A DNA stretch of 64,000 nt. Source: Trichoplax adhaerens (Eukaryota > Placozoa > Uniplacotomia > Trichoplacea > Trichoplacidae). The DNA lies in contig NW_002060959.1 in NCBI RefSeq assembly GCF_000150275.1, positions 564,172 through 628,171 on the forward strand. The letters run 5' to 3'. Shown here one piece after another: positions 12,959-24,112 of this stretch. Position 1 is the first letter of the stretch; every line of letters starts with the position of its first letter. A program made the translations under genes and the position numbers. Below the pieces are notes generated by a model. That model did no database searches. It worked only from the letters and a program-made list of their open reading frames with translations, and was not told the DNA's origin.

Positions 12959-13328
12959 CGTCCAGTATCGACAAGATCATTGGGTGTTGTCCTTAGACCT
13001 TGATTTACACCCCACGGGAAGTAAATTATACTAAGTCAATACTGACGTTGACGACAGGACTCCAACTGGTGCTACAGCAGTTGCAAATCCATTTGCCTTT
13101 TGCAGTTGGCCATTCCACTTTGCAGGTGTTGATCTCATCATTGCCATTGGAGAATCGCATTTGTCATCTACAATATTCAATCGAGACGATTTACTGCTGT
13201 TCACCGACTGTATAGACAGTGTTCATATCGTTCCAAACCATTGATTGACCTGGATCAGGTAGGGTAATTTCCTTTCAATAATGTCCATCTTGTACTAGAC
13301 TCTGACCTGTTGATTGCACTTTTATCTC

Positions 13329-13783
13329 CTCCTATCCAATCCGTTGAAGTGAAGTGAGTGAGTAAAATTCAAGAATGAGCAAGAATGCAAGTTGAAATAG
13401 ATGCAACTACTGTAGAATAACTGTATGTTAAGTGGGTAAGCTATTTGTGAGATTCCTATCCAATCCATGGAAGTGAAGTGAATGAGCAAGAACGCTAGTT
13501 GAAGTAGGTGCAACTACTCTACTGTAAAATAACTGCATGCTAAGTGGGTAAGCTATTTGTGAGATTCCTATCCAATCCATTGAAGTGAAGTGAATGAGCA
13601 AGAACGCTAGTTGAAGTAGATGCAACTACTGTAGAATAACTGTATGTTAAGTGGGTAAGCTATTTGTGAGATTCCTATCCAATCCATTGAAGTGAAGTGA
13701 ACGAGCAAGAACGCTAGTTGAAGTAGGTGCAACTACTCCGCTGTAAAATAAGTGCATGCTAAGTGGGTAAGCTATTTGTTGAT
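13329..13783. repeat. Four-copy tandem repeat, about 107-124 bp units
   Basis: Units start with CCTATCCAATCC at about 13331, 13455, 13567 and 13674. Each continues with GAAGTGAAGTGA, GAGCAAGAACGCTAGTTGAA, GATGCAACTACT or GGTGCAACTACT, ATAACTG and TAAGTGGGTAAGCTATTTGT. The first unit is the most diverged. The minus-strand ORFs here repeat one another because of the array and are not genes. Confidence 0.9.
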
Positions 13784-16244
13784 CTTCCCTATCGACGGTA
13801 TCGGTATACTATTCCCTCTTGCAATGCCTTGTGTGTTGTCAATGCGTTTAATAATCATGGACTTGATGACTTGATCAACGACGTCAACCCGTACTGTTTA
13901 TTTAATGGATAGACGGTACAGTATATTAATTCCACTCCCAAAATAAGAATTGATGCAAATAGAAGTGAAAAATAAATCCATACATATTCTGACCTGTTTC
14001 ACCAATGGCTGGCTGTCTTGCCAGTCCTATACTCTAATGTTGTTATGAATTCAATAAATTGTTCGTTTTCGATCTCCCCCTCTAGTCACGACGATGAACC
14101 CTATTGCAATGTTAAACTGCATTCCTGTCGTATAGGCAAAGATCCACTTTTCATTCATCATGTAGTGGAAGTTGATCGATCAATTTATCTAGTCTACCAT
14201 TCAAATTTTCCATCGCTGTTGAAAGTAGCGTTGATAGGATTGACATCATTATTTATTCCATGATCAACTTGTACAGTTGCTTTATTTGAAAGATTTTCAT
14301 CGATTACAATGTCTCCTTCAACGTCAACTTGTACAAGAAGTGGACGATGCTCTATGTGTTGATTGAACAGGTTGACATTGACCAATTCAAATCATTATCC
14401 TACTTAGAAATAGAAGACTACCGGATGCGATTTAAATTATTTACCAATCGAAGCGTGAATTGCGTAGTAGTTCCGTCTTTAAATTAGTAATTCCATTTGC
14501 TCTACAATTCTTCTTATTTACTGCTGATATAGACTGTAGATTAACGTACGGATTGATGAAATGATCAATTGGAAGCGTTGACATTTAAAAATATATAGTA
14601 ATCGCCATAACACATCCACTACGAAATCCCTTATCGAGGGATAGGGGTTGTCATCGCTAGAATTAAATATCATTTAATAATCCCTCTGTTTTTGTTTCAC
14701 ATGACATAATCATAAACTACTGCATCTTTGTGCTTTCATACAGCGCTGAAACTATATTAACAAGATAAATCGAACGCATCCTTGACCATCGACTTTACGG
14801 AGTACCACTACGGTTGACAACAGTTGGCGTAATCAATATTGGAACGTTATCCTTCAATTGAATTAATAACGCTGGCTAAGTTAGTCTAACGCGTGATGTT
14901 TGTAGTCGTCATTGTAGCCAGTATTCAACTTCAATGAGTAACATTTGCTAATCAATGGCCTTATACAATTTTAGCAATTGCTAACCGACTCATACTTGTC
15001 GACAGAAATAAGATTTTCTACAGATTACCGTTTATACGACGTTAGTATTTATCATTTACTTAGTTCCAACGAACCCCTCTTGATCAACAGCTTTCCACAC
15101 AAATTGATGTCGTACTCTATCACTAAATCAATACAGTACGGGTAACTATGGCTACATTTCGAGGGGATTGGACACCTTTCGACTGCTGCCTTTGACTTCA
15201 TTAATCTGTATCCATGATGACATAGATAACGCCTTTTAGTTTTCAATTTTAACTCATCCTTGCCAAGTAAATTGAAAATAAAAATAACTATGATCCCATT
15301 ACAGGTAGTCATGCGCTTCGGCGGCTTGTCTTCATTAATTAATTGACGCGTAGTTAATTAATTGTAACGAGTGATTGAATACATGGGTGTTGGCTTTCTT
15401 AGCCATGAAATATGCCTTAGGGGTTATGCCGTTGTTTACTACGTTAAATTGTAATAGCCAGGTTGTGTTAATACTCGTTACAAAGTTAATAATCTGTATA
15501 GTAAAGATGATAATTCGCAAACAATCCTTTCAAGTCTTACTTTCAAATCATGAGTTCTACCGCTATAGTGGAATAGCAAAATTGCCATAGAACTCTTTAT
15601 GGAGACTCTCATACTTATGTTGAAATTTTCGTTACACTGTTAGTGCATATCCTCTCGTACATCCATACGGTAGAATGTTACATGTTATTCGGCACGTTAT
15701 TTTACCGTATCGCATCTTCCATTTGTAGCATAAGTAAATAATCTATTGATATTGTACACTGAGCAGCAAGGTAAATATTAATGTCCAGTAGCCGGTCAAG
15801 TCTCCACGATCCCAGTCCCTAAATAGACTGCATCAGTAGTGCTATGTGTTTAGGCAAATTTCTTTACACGTTGATTTACACGAATGTTACTCCCCAATAG
15901 TAGATTGTGAATTACCTGTCTAATGCTTAACTCGTGCTTGTATACCTATCCCTAAAAATAACTCTTAGACAGTTAATGAATACGAAAGGTCGCCCTGATC
16001 GACAGTATTTGATAATTAATCCATCTAACAAACTTATCGCATAATTTGCTCGAGCTACTGTACGATAACTTGCTTTGGCGATAAGGTTAAATGGGTCCTT
16101 ACTAACCAAGCAAGTTGTGAAAATATCCATTTTATACTTTTAATGCTCTTCGTTAAAATTGCAATCATTAACCCTGTACGGTATGGTATGATAGGATGCG
16201 ATAATTTACCATCTGAAATATTATCTTCGTAGAATTAGGTAACT
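13784..16244. other. Intergenic region upstream of the sideroflexin gene
   Basis: These 2.5 kb hold several 60-86 codon ORFs on both strands (around 14018-14385, 15052-15590 and 15927-16130). None shows a recognisable family, signal peptide or convincing splice structure, so I leave them as chance frames. The sideroflexin promoter should lie at the right end but no element stands out. Confidence 0.4.
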
Positions 16245-18527
16245 ATGAGTAATTCCAATCCTAACTTACAAACCGACAAAGGAATAGTTGATGGCCTTCA
16301 AAAGCCTAGAATAGATTTAAGTAAGCCTCGATGGAGTCAAGAGACATTTATCGGCCGATTTAAGCATTTCCTGCAAACTACTGATCCAAGAAATGCCTTT
16401 GTAAGCGAGAAACAATTGGATGCGGCCAAAGACTTGGTACAATCTTACAAGTACGCTGGATAATGATAAGAAATAAATATTGCATTGAACAGAGCTAATA
16501 ATGAAATGACATCCTAGACATCCTCTTTTTCCGATTTCACTAGATTGACCAAAAATCTATATTGCATTCTTGCAGGTTAGGTAGCGAACCACCTGGAACA
16601 ACTGAGGAACAATTATGGCATGCAAAAAAGTTGTATGATTCCGCATTTCATCCGTCAACCGGAGAGAAAATGTTAACTATCGGTAGAATGTCCGCTCAGG
16701 TCCCTTGCAATATGACTATCACCGGCCTAATGATGACATTTTACAGGTTCATTTAGATAAGATATGCATGCACTTTGGATCTTGTATAAGTATGTTTATT
16801 GCTGATTTGTTGTAAATATAAACATGATAGAAACAACATTAATTCAAGGTACTTTACATGCAAATAAATGTACTAATGTAAAATTACTGCTAGTATATGT
16901 GCATACTGTACGTAGCCTGTAGGACATACGTCAATAATATAAATGTTATAGCTACAAATCTTATGATTTTGAAATTGCCTATAATCTTTGATATAAATAT
17001 TTTTTTATTTATAGAACTACCCCAGCAGTATTATTTTGGCAGTGGGCAAATCAATCGTTCAATGCTGTAGTCAACTACACCAATAGAAGTGGAAAATCAA
17101 TGAGCTACAGGTAATGTGTGGTTTCATGCTTAACCTTGATTTAGTTTAAATTCGCTCTAAAATTAATCTGACGAAATTTAGTGAGTTAGCGTTGCCGTAT
17201 GTATGTGCTACAACGGGTGCCGTTGGAACAGCTCTTGGATTAAATTCTCTTGTTAAAGTAAGCGTACAACTAATCAATGTAAAAATGTTAGCGCATTGAG
17301 TGGAACTTTAATAATATATTCCATGGATGTCTTATTAAATTGCGCTGACAAAAAATTTGTAGAACAACACGAGTTGAGATTTGGAGGTATTTAACCGAGA
17401 TTTGCCAAGACTGGTGTAATAATTACATAAATTTGCAAATACTATTTAGAAAGCACCACCTGTTATTGGTCGCTTTACGCCCTTTGCTGCCGTTGCTGCT
17501 GCTAATTGTATCAATATCCCAATGATGAGGCAAAGTGAACTAACAGAAGGTATAATGGTGCAAGACAATGAAGGAAATAACGTTGGCAAATCAAAGGTGA
17601 TGATTAAATTTGGTCTCCTTTGATTCTGAATAGTTTTACAGATTGAGTTAAGTAGGTTTATTCGTTCTATACTAGAAAGCCGCAAAAAAAGCAATTGGTC
17701 AAGTGGTCTTTTCAAGAATTATTATGTGCGCTCCAGGAATGAGTATGCATTTTTGTACCAATCATATAAATGATCCATTTCGGCTAATAATTTTACTAAA
17801 ATGACAGTTGGCAGTTGTTATAAATTCAATACGATATATAAGATTTTTATGTCTGTATATTTCTTTAGTTTTACCGGCTTGGTTGATGGATAAATTGGAA
17901 AAAGGAAAATTTTTAAAGGTTTGTACATGATGCATACTATGATACGGATACAATAAATGATAACTATTTCTTTAGATTAGTGAACAGTATGGTTAAAAGG
18001 CAACAATTCTAAATTCAACCTTTTAATTCCTATAGAGATACCCTTACATGGGTGGTCCAATTCAAATTGTGCTAGTTGGAATAGCGTAAGTAAAATCGGG
18101 CATTTCGATCAATAGCTGCATTCCTCACAGTTAATAATTATCAAATTACGCATTAAAAATGTAATCTTTTCCAGAAAGGGTATTTCGAATGGCGAATGGT
18201 TGTATTATGTGTTAACATGTTCTATTTTATGTGTATAATTACAGATTAACTGTCATGACTCCAGCTTGCTGTGCTATCTTCCCGCAAAAAAGGTATTCTT
18301 GTATACAGTACACCGATATGTTTTATGCAGCTCAACACTTTTCCTATACCCTATGATAGTATGGTGCGATCTTTCCATCTATAAGTCTTATATTAATTGA
18401 GGCTTTTCTTATTTCGATATTATAAAGTTCCATGGCTGTTGGTGATCTAGAGCCAGAGCTCAGAACAGAAATTGTTGGGCGCTATGGAAATAAATTAGAG
18501 AGAGTATATTTCAATAAAGGCTTGTAA
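16245..18527 (+). CDS. SFXN1: Sideroflexin (SFXN1/3 type), complete, 10 exons, 336 aa
   Basis: Sideroflexins are multi-pass proteins of the mitochondrial inner membrane; the SFXN1/3 group imports serine for one-carbon metabolism. Exons with canonical junctions and consistent phase: 16245-16450, 16576-16746, 17015-17110, 17182-17257, 17450-17596, 17676-17742, 17869-17918, 18036-18085, 18245-18292, 18428-18527. They sum to 336 codons plus TAA (human SFXN1 is 322 aa, so the N-terminus is slightly longer). Family signatures visible are [10 protein letters not shown] and TDPRNAF near the N-terminus, [67 protein letters not shown], and the end RVYFNKGL, which matches the human C-terminus. A polyadenylation signal AATAAA lies at 18587-18592, 60 bp past the stop. 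The gene is tail to tail with TMEM129. SFXN1 versus SFXN3 cannot be decided; this may be their single pre-duplication orthologue. Confidence 0.96.
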
Positions 18528-18586
18528 TACGAGTAATGACTATCTGGAAGCCAATTTCCAACGCTAATCATATTTTATTGAAAATT

Positions 18587-18592
18587 AATAAA
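18587..18592 (+). terminator. Sideroflexin polyadenylation signal AATAAA
   Basis: A canonical AATAAA hexamer 60 bp after the sideroflexin stop codon. It is the first such hexamer downstream on that strand. Confidence 0.6.
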
Positions 18593-19118
18593 ATGCAAAG
18601 GTTTTGAAGGACTTTGGGCTGTGTTTTTTGTGAAAGAATAGGACAATAATCTGTACGTGTTTAATGATTTCTTAAGTTAGTGAGTAACAATAAATTATAT
18701 ACCCTCGTGTTATTACGCTTGGCCTTCCGTAATATGTCAGGTATTTGAATAGAGTGCAGGATTGAATAGTACATTACATTTATACAACATAGTTTAGCAG
18801 TACGTTGACTCAAGAGACTACTTTCAGATCTATGAAATCATATAGGCCTTTTTACTTTTACCGTAGCATTAGTCGTTACGTAATGAATTATTTTATAATT
18901 TCAAAACAAGAAAGGATATAAATGTACATCTTTCTCAATGCTAACTTTATTTATATTCTAACAAAAAATATTCCAGTATCCAATCATACATTATTATGCT
19001 CTCAGGAAATCGTATTATGCCATCGAATATTCTACAGGAGTTTGGACAAAAGTAAGACAAATAACTTAATTTGAAATCGAATTGATAGTAGAGTGTTTAT
19101 ATACGCATTTGCAATATG

Positions 19119-21523
19119 TTACAAAATTTCAATCGCGCAAACATCTAATACGCAAAATGTTGCACGACAAGTAGGGCATGGCGCTTTACTAGATAACCAA
19201 GTTTCAATTCTTCGCTGATCTTGTCTACAAGCGAACCATTTACCCATGCAATCTAAGCACCACATCGGCTTGCAAAAACAGCTTCGACATTCACCTTCCT
19301 GCGGTGGGTAGCATAATTTTTGAAGTTTGACATCTGCCGATTTCGTCAGACATCCTATACATTGTTCAGGTGCGGGCTATGTAAATCAACGCCGAAGAAA
19401 AGCATTTATAATTTGGAAATTATTTCAATGAAGTTTTAAAATATTGGCTCTTATATCATCCATTCTATTAATTAGTAGCTACAAGAATAAACCTAATCCT
19501 GTACTATATTAACTTACAGCATTTTCAGGAATAATATAGCGAACATTTCTCATCACTTGCTCTTTGAAAGCCACCACAAACTTATCGCTTAAAGATTGCT
19601 GAATGACTAGGTTACGCATATTTTCTATTGGTTCCTCTAACATCCCAGTCAGCTCTTGATATTTTTCGGAATTAAGAACGATGATGAAGTCACATTTTCC
19701 TGTTATCAATAAAAGGAGGAATACTGTTAATTACAGCATCAAGTGTTGCTACGCCAGGTACAAACGCAATCCGCTAATAATTTGGCTATTATTTTATAAT
19801 ACCACTTTCTGCAAAGATACCGTAAAGTATGAGTTTGAGGAGAATCTTTGTTCTCATGAATGAAACGTAAAAACTTGTCGACCTATAGACAATCTTGCAC
19901 ATTTGACATAAAGAAAGTCGGTAGATGGCATTTACATTGGATGAAGAAAATGAGAGATGTAGTTGAGCCAATTCTCAGGATTCTTCAAAAATATCCGACT
20001 AGCAGAATTGTTGAAACTAAACTAAGCTTGAAGTAATAAAATCTAAACAATAGCAATATCTACGGGGAACTATTAGCAAAAAAGAACTCTTGCATTATCG
20101 GATATAACCGTTATTATACTCTAGAGTATAATCTATTAAGTCATGCTATCATCACGCCTAACAAATGCACTCTAACTTTCATAAGTTTAGCACAAACTAG
20201 AAATTTCGATAATCAATAGTAATTTAAATTAACCTCAATGCTAAACTCACAAGACCACAAGTGTTAACACAGCAGTGATGATCAATGTCTCTCTCTCTTG
20301 TACTTAAGTAGTTTTGTAGTATTTGATGCTAATTCATAATTAACGTTCATTAAGGTATATAACAGGCAAAATGGTCACATTTCGTATGTTGATCGATCGA
20401 TAAAAATGGGGCAATGACTTAGACACTGACTAATTCGGTTAGAATTGTAGTTTACATTGAGCTATCAGTATTGTTTCTAACTTAGTAGAAGTTACATGCT
20501 AGGTTGAAAGGAATACTTAGCAGCAAGGTGTCGATCAATACTCGGACTTTCAACGTTACCAATTCTGTTTTTAATGATACCGTTAGCAGCATGCTATTCT
20601 TGTTACTTTGTGATTATATACCACGATTATCTTCGTCCTTCAAAACGAGTACATTAATACAACGGTAAGGGATGAATCCAATCCAATTTGTTTGATGCAT
20701 CATGTCCATGATTTTTAATCAACGCACAGTACATGGTTAGTAAAGAAGTGCTACTCGCAGAGTACTAGGTTCTCCTAGTTTTGTGTCAAGATGTATGGAG
20801 AATACTTTGTAAACTATGTAAAATGTCATTGTCGATTTTCCAGAGGTGTTCATTACCACTATTATCCTTACCTCGTTGAACACTTTTGACCCTAATATGT
20901 AGCTTTTGCACTGCAGTTGGGCTATCAACGGCTAACTGATACGTCTGACTATCGACGATCGATAACTTAGCATCGTGTTTGTGTGCAATTAATAAAGTAT
21001 AAGTTGATGTTTTAAGAATCCAACTATCCGTGATATAGGTGCAAAAGTTTAATTCGCCGGAGGAAAATTTCTCAATTCGACGAAATTCATTATTAACCGA
21101 CGATGACACCACTCGCCAGGGTTGACCAAATTGTTGTAAATTGGTTACAATAGGGTGATGTTGCCACTTGGATGATGACCAATAATAACCTAGGGTAATA
21201 GCTAGTAAGGCTATCGATGATGACATATAAAAGTAGACATCCCAGTAAATACCACCAGCCCAAGGATTGAAGGGATAATTTTCAGCAGATAAATAATTTA
21301 ACAAGATTAGAATTATATAGTAACTGAGCGGTAAGCACGAATGAAATAATAAATTAGCCGTGGTTCGACGGACATGATAACCAATAAAATCAATATTTTC
21401 ACTGCCTAAGTAGCTACTTAATATATATTCAATTGTCAAGCCAGATCGGCGAAATTCAGTTGGAGGTGCAATGAGGCAAAATAAGATCAAAAAATAGACT
21501 AAAGTAAAAAAAGTAAGATCCAT
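19119..21523 (-). CDS. TMEM129: TMEM129, ER-membrane RING-type E3 ubiquitin ligase, complete, 363 aa
   Basis: TMEM129 is an ER-resident ubiquitin ligase in ER-associated degradation. Three exons join cleanly: 21523-20872, 19699-19518 and 19376-19119 (217 codons plus 1 nt, 182 nt, 85 codons plus TAA), giving 363 aa against 362 in human. The first donor reads CGAG|GTAAGG. Hydrophobic segments near residues 5-20, 60-77 and 97-115 are the three membrane spans. Conserved landmarks are LGSENIDFIGYHVRRTTANL, VSSSVNNEFRRIEKFSSGEL and YITDSWILKTSTY. The C-terminal exon carries the atypical cysteine-only RING: CIGC, CRSCFC, CLDCMGKWFACRQD and APCPTC, ending in LDVC. The open frame read through the first donor gives a false 245-aa protein. 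The gene faces the sideroflexin tail to tail with about 590 bp between stops. Confidence 0.96.
19977..20870. other. TMEM129 first intron, no other content
   Basis: Part of the 1.17-kb intron between TMEM129 exons 1 and 2 (19700-20871). No coding frame or repeat was noticed. It is the longest intron of the three well-supported genes outside the EXOC4 5' end. Confidence 0.6.
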
Positions 21524-21781
21524 ATATCATGCAGGTGATTGAGGTTGAGTAGAAGATCTTGCTCGTAGGCTCTGCTCTTGCATTCGCTTTGCTAATGGAT
21601 CCACACAGTCAGGCACTTTGTAAGGGTTGCTGTTGTGTTGTGAGAAATTGATGCTTAACAAAATGAAGTAATTGTGGCAAAGTTGACTGGCATCAAGTTG
21701 TCCTAAAACACAATTTAATTCATTACAGTAGTAGTCTGCGAGGGAAAAGTTGATGTTAATCTTTCAAATATCTCCCTACAA

Positions 21782-22749
21782 GTGTACTCAATATCGAGGA
21801 AGAACTACTGGAATTTAATATCGCAGTCTCGCCTTTGGAGTAAAGACTCTGTCCGTCTGTACGTAGAGATCTTCATGGTCTGGTGTGGACCAGACCAGGG
21901 AAACCTTTCACGGTACAGTGTACAGTGTACAGTACAGTACAGTACTGTACACTGTACACTGTACCGTGAAAGGTTTGTAATTTGATGTCGCAGTCTCGCC
22001 TTCTACAGTACAGTTACGTACTGTACTGTAGTGAGTAAACTCTGTCCGTCTGTACGTAGAGATCTTCCTGGTCTGGTCCACACCAGACCAGGGAAACCTC
22101 TCAGTGTACAGTGTACAGTGTACAGTACTGTACTGTAATTTGATATCGCAGTCTCGCCTTGTACTGTACGTACTGTACTGTAGTGAGTAGACTCTGTCCG
22201 TCTGTACGTAGAGTGTACAGTACAGTGTACAGAAGACATTGAGTGCACAGACTGTACTACAGTCCATGACACATACTGTACACTGTACAGTACTGTACAG
22301 TATACTGTATTAAAGATGTCAACCATGAATAATAAAAATTCAAGGTTTTTTCTTGCAATACTGTATATCAATTTTCGTGATGATGGCGATAGTATCCAAT
22401 ACTGATATTCTCCAAGATTCTCTCAAAGGTACAATTCTATCAGGATCCTCTGGAGATATTGCACACTGTACACTGTACAGTACTACTGATGTACAGTAAG
22501 TGTACTTGTTACTCTACTGGAATTTGATATCGCAGTCTCGCCTTTGGAAAACAGACTCTGTCCGTCTGTACGTAGAGATCTTCATGTCTGGTGTGGACCA
22601 GACCATGAAGACCTCTACTGGTACAGTGTACAGTGTACAGTGTACAGTAGACGTTGAGTGTACAGACTGTACTACAGTCCATCAAGGTGTCAACCATGAA
22701 TGATAAAAATTCAAAGTCTTTTCTTACAGTACTGTATATCAATTTTCGT
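21782..22749. repeat. Minisatellite with hairpins and CTGTAC palindromic inserts
   Basis: Four units carry ATATCGCAGTCTCGCCTT (or ATGTCGCAGTCTCGCCTT) at about 21820, 21985, 22143 and 22528. Each is followed by GACTCTGTCCGTCTGTACGT or a close variant. Units one, two and four then carry a hairpin with arms TCTGGT and ACCAGA. A larger block ending GTCAACCATGAATAATAAAA and ATATCAATTTTCGTGAT occurs twice, at about 22315-22382 and 22688-22752. Between and inside units lie runs of TACAGTACTGTAC of variable length. All ORFs called here are chance frames in the array. Confidence 0.9.
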
Positions 22750-22979
22750 GATTTTGATTGATGCCTTTATGGTTAGCATATCGTATTTAATCTATTACTA
22801 ACTATATATACAACAATAAGTAGATGCATAGGATGATATATAGGTAATGACATCAATCAAGACCGGTATGCTATGAATCGACGTAGTGAAGTGCCAATGC
22901 TATCTTCCTATCATGACGTATCATGATTGGCCATGACGCATGCGCGATGTAAACCTCATAGCATATCAATAAAATAGTA

Positions 22980-23043
22980 AAATTTGCAACGGCAAAATAA
23001 TATAATAATAATAAATTAATAATTATTAATAATAATAATAAAA
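22980..23043. repeat. AAT-type microsatellite
   Basis: A run of imperfect AAT/ATT triplets including AATAATAATAATAAAA. Simple-sequence DNA with no other signal. Confidence 0.8.
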
Positions 23044-23228
23044 CCAATTCTAAATTGTATTATTGAAAAATTACAAAATTTAACTATCGTCTTTGATTGT
23101 AATACGTGTGGGCGTGGAATACATAGGTTAAAAACACAACAAAATTAAAATATGCAATACCAAATAGAATGGAAAAGGAAGTAAAAGTAGCAAAATGTCA
23201 TTATATATTGTACCTACAGTATACTATA

Positions 23229-23501
23229 TCAATTAAAATCCTTAACAAAGGAGACATCGTAGTGAACTTTGCGACAATAATGGGTAACAAATTTCGCACG
23301 GGTTGCAATTGCTAGCCACAAGGATATAAAACACCCAGTAAGGATGACTATTATTTCTACACCACCGGCTATCGTGACACATGGACAAATAAGACTGGAT
23401 GATGCAGTATTGCTCCACGTCCACATAGACATACGCATAATTTCAGATGCACTGGCAGACGTTATAGTATACGTTTCAGCTATTCGTAAGAATAGATTCA
23501 A
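23229..23501 (-). CDS. Possible small single-pass membrane protein or terminal exon, 90 codons
   Basis: An open frame from ATG at 23501 to a stop at 23229-23231. It encodes a hydrophobic segment (GGVEIIVILTGCFISLWLAI, near residues 46-65), a basic tail (ATRAKFVTHYCRK), then a short charged end. The hydrophobic stretch next to basic residues looks like a real membrane span. However, the frame is short, the family is unknown, and a competing plus-strand frame overlaps it. It could also be the last exon of a minus-strand gene whose upstream part lies to the right, where an LTR now sits. Confidence 0.3.
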   Translation of the reverse strand: MNLFLRIAETYTITSASASEIMRMSMWTWSNTASSSLICPCVTIAGGVEIIVILTGCFISLWLAIATRAKFVTHYCRKVHYDVSFVKDFN

Positions 23502-23766
23502 GCCTAAGATGAATCACAATCAATCTTTAAAATTGTTGCATTTACGTATACGGTATAACAAATAAAGGAGTATATTTGAGTCCATTATACACAATGACCG
23601 ACATATAAAAGGATTAAAATCGCGAAAGATAAACTATTTTAGTCTGACTAGACAATATCATGATACGCTAAGTAGATAAAATAAGTTGGAATCATTTCCT
23701 GAAAGGATTGACGATTGCTTAGCTCTTATGGTTATATTTTGTTAAATTAGTAATTAGTTTATAAGG

Positions 23767-24107
23767 TGTAAGACAGTGTGATATTATATTCTAAGTTGAT
23801 GATATATTTAGTGATGTCTACCGTAGGTATTATGTTCAACGAGTGATAAATATTCCGTTAGAAGCTTAAGTATTAAATATAGCTAGCTTAATAGCTGCAT
23901 CCTTTANNNNNNNNNNNNNNNNNNNNNNNNNNNNNNNNNNNNNNNNNNNNNNNNNNNNNNNNNNNNNNNNNNNNNNNNNNNNNNNNNNNNNNNNNNNNNN
24001 NNNNNNNNNNNNNNNNNNNNNNNNNNNNNNNNNNNNTGTAACGAAATTTTTTTCAATAACACTTAATTTTCGAAAGGCTTGAAGATTCTTAATCTATCAA
24101 CCCTAAA
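23767..24107 (+). mobile_element. Solo LTR, family A, copy 1 (contains the N gap)
   Basis: It starts TGTAAGACAG and ends CCCTAAA, aligning over its visible ends with the family A copy at 48698. It is flanked by exact 5-bp target-site duplications TAAGG (23762-23766 and 24108-24112). The N run at 23907-24036 lies inside it. The end has decayed from the CACA seen in the other copy. Confidence 0.85.
23907..24036. other. Assembly gap, 130 N
   Basis: Unknown bases, entirely inside the solo LTR. Alignment to the intact copy at 48698-49114 (417 bp) shows that the gap hides a promoter-bearing part of the LTR. The whole element is 341 bp here, so the real gap is probably nearer 200 bp than 130. Confidence 0.9.
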
Positions 24108-24112
24108 TAAGG

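Noticed and set aside
13322-13625. Minus-strand ORFs MHLLQLAFLLIHFTS...
   Set aside because: Near-identical frames reappear because the DNA is a four-copy tandem repeat; the hydrophobic start is a by-product of the unit.
17446-17953. Minus-strand ORFs over the sideroflexin gene
   Set aside because: Antisense frames over sideroflexin exons 5 to 7 and introns; the plus strand has the conserved protein.
20737-20928. Minus-strand ORF over the end of TMEM129 exon 1
   Set aside because: A different frame crossing the exon 1 donor; the TMEM129 frame is the conserved one.
21782-22742. Several 60-122 codon ORFs on both strands
   Set aside because: They translate minisatellite and CTGTAC palindromes into repetitive Tyr/Cys/Thr/Val strings in several frames at once, as repeat DNA does.
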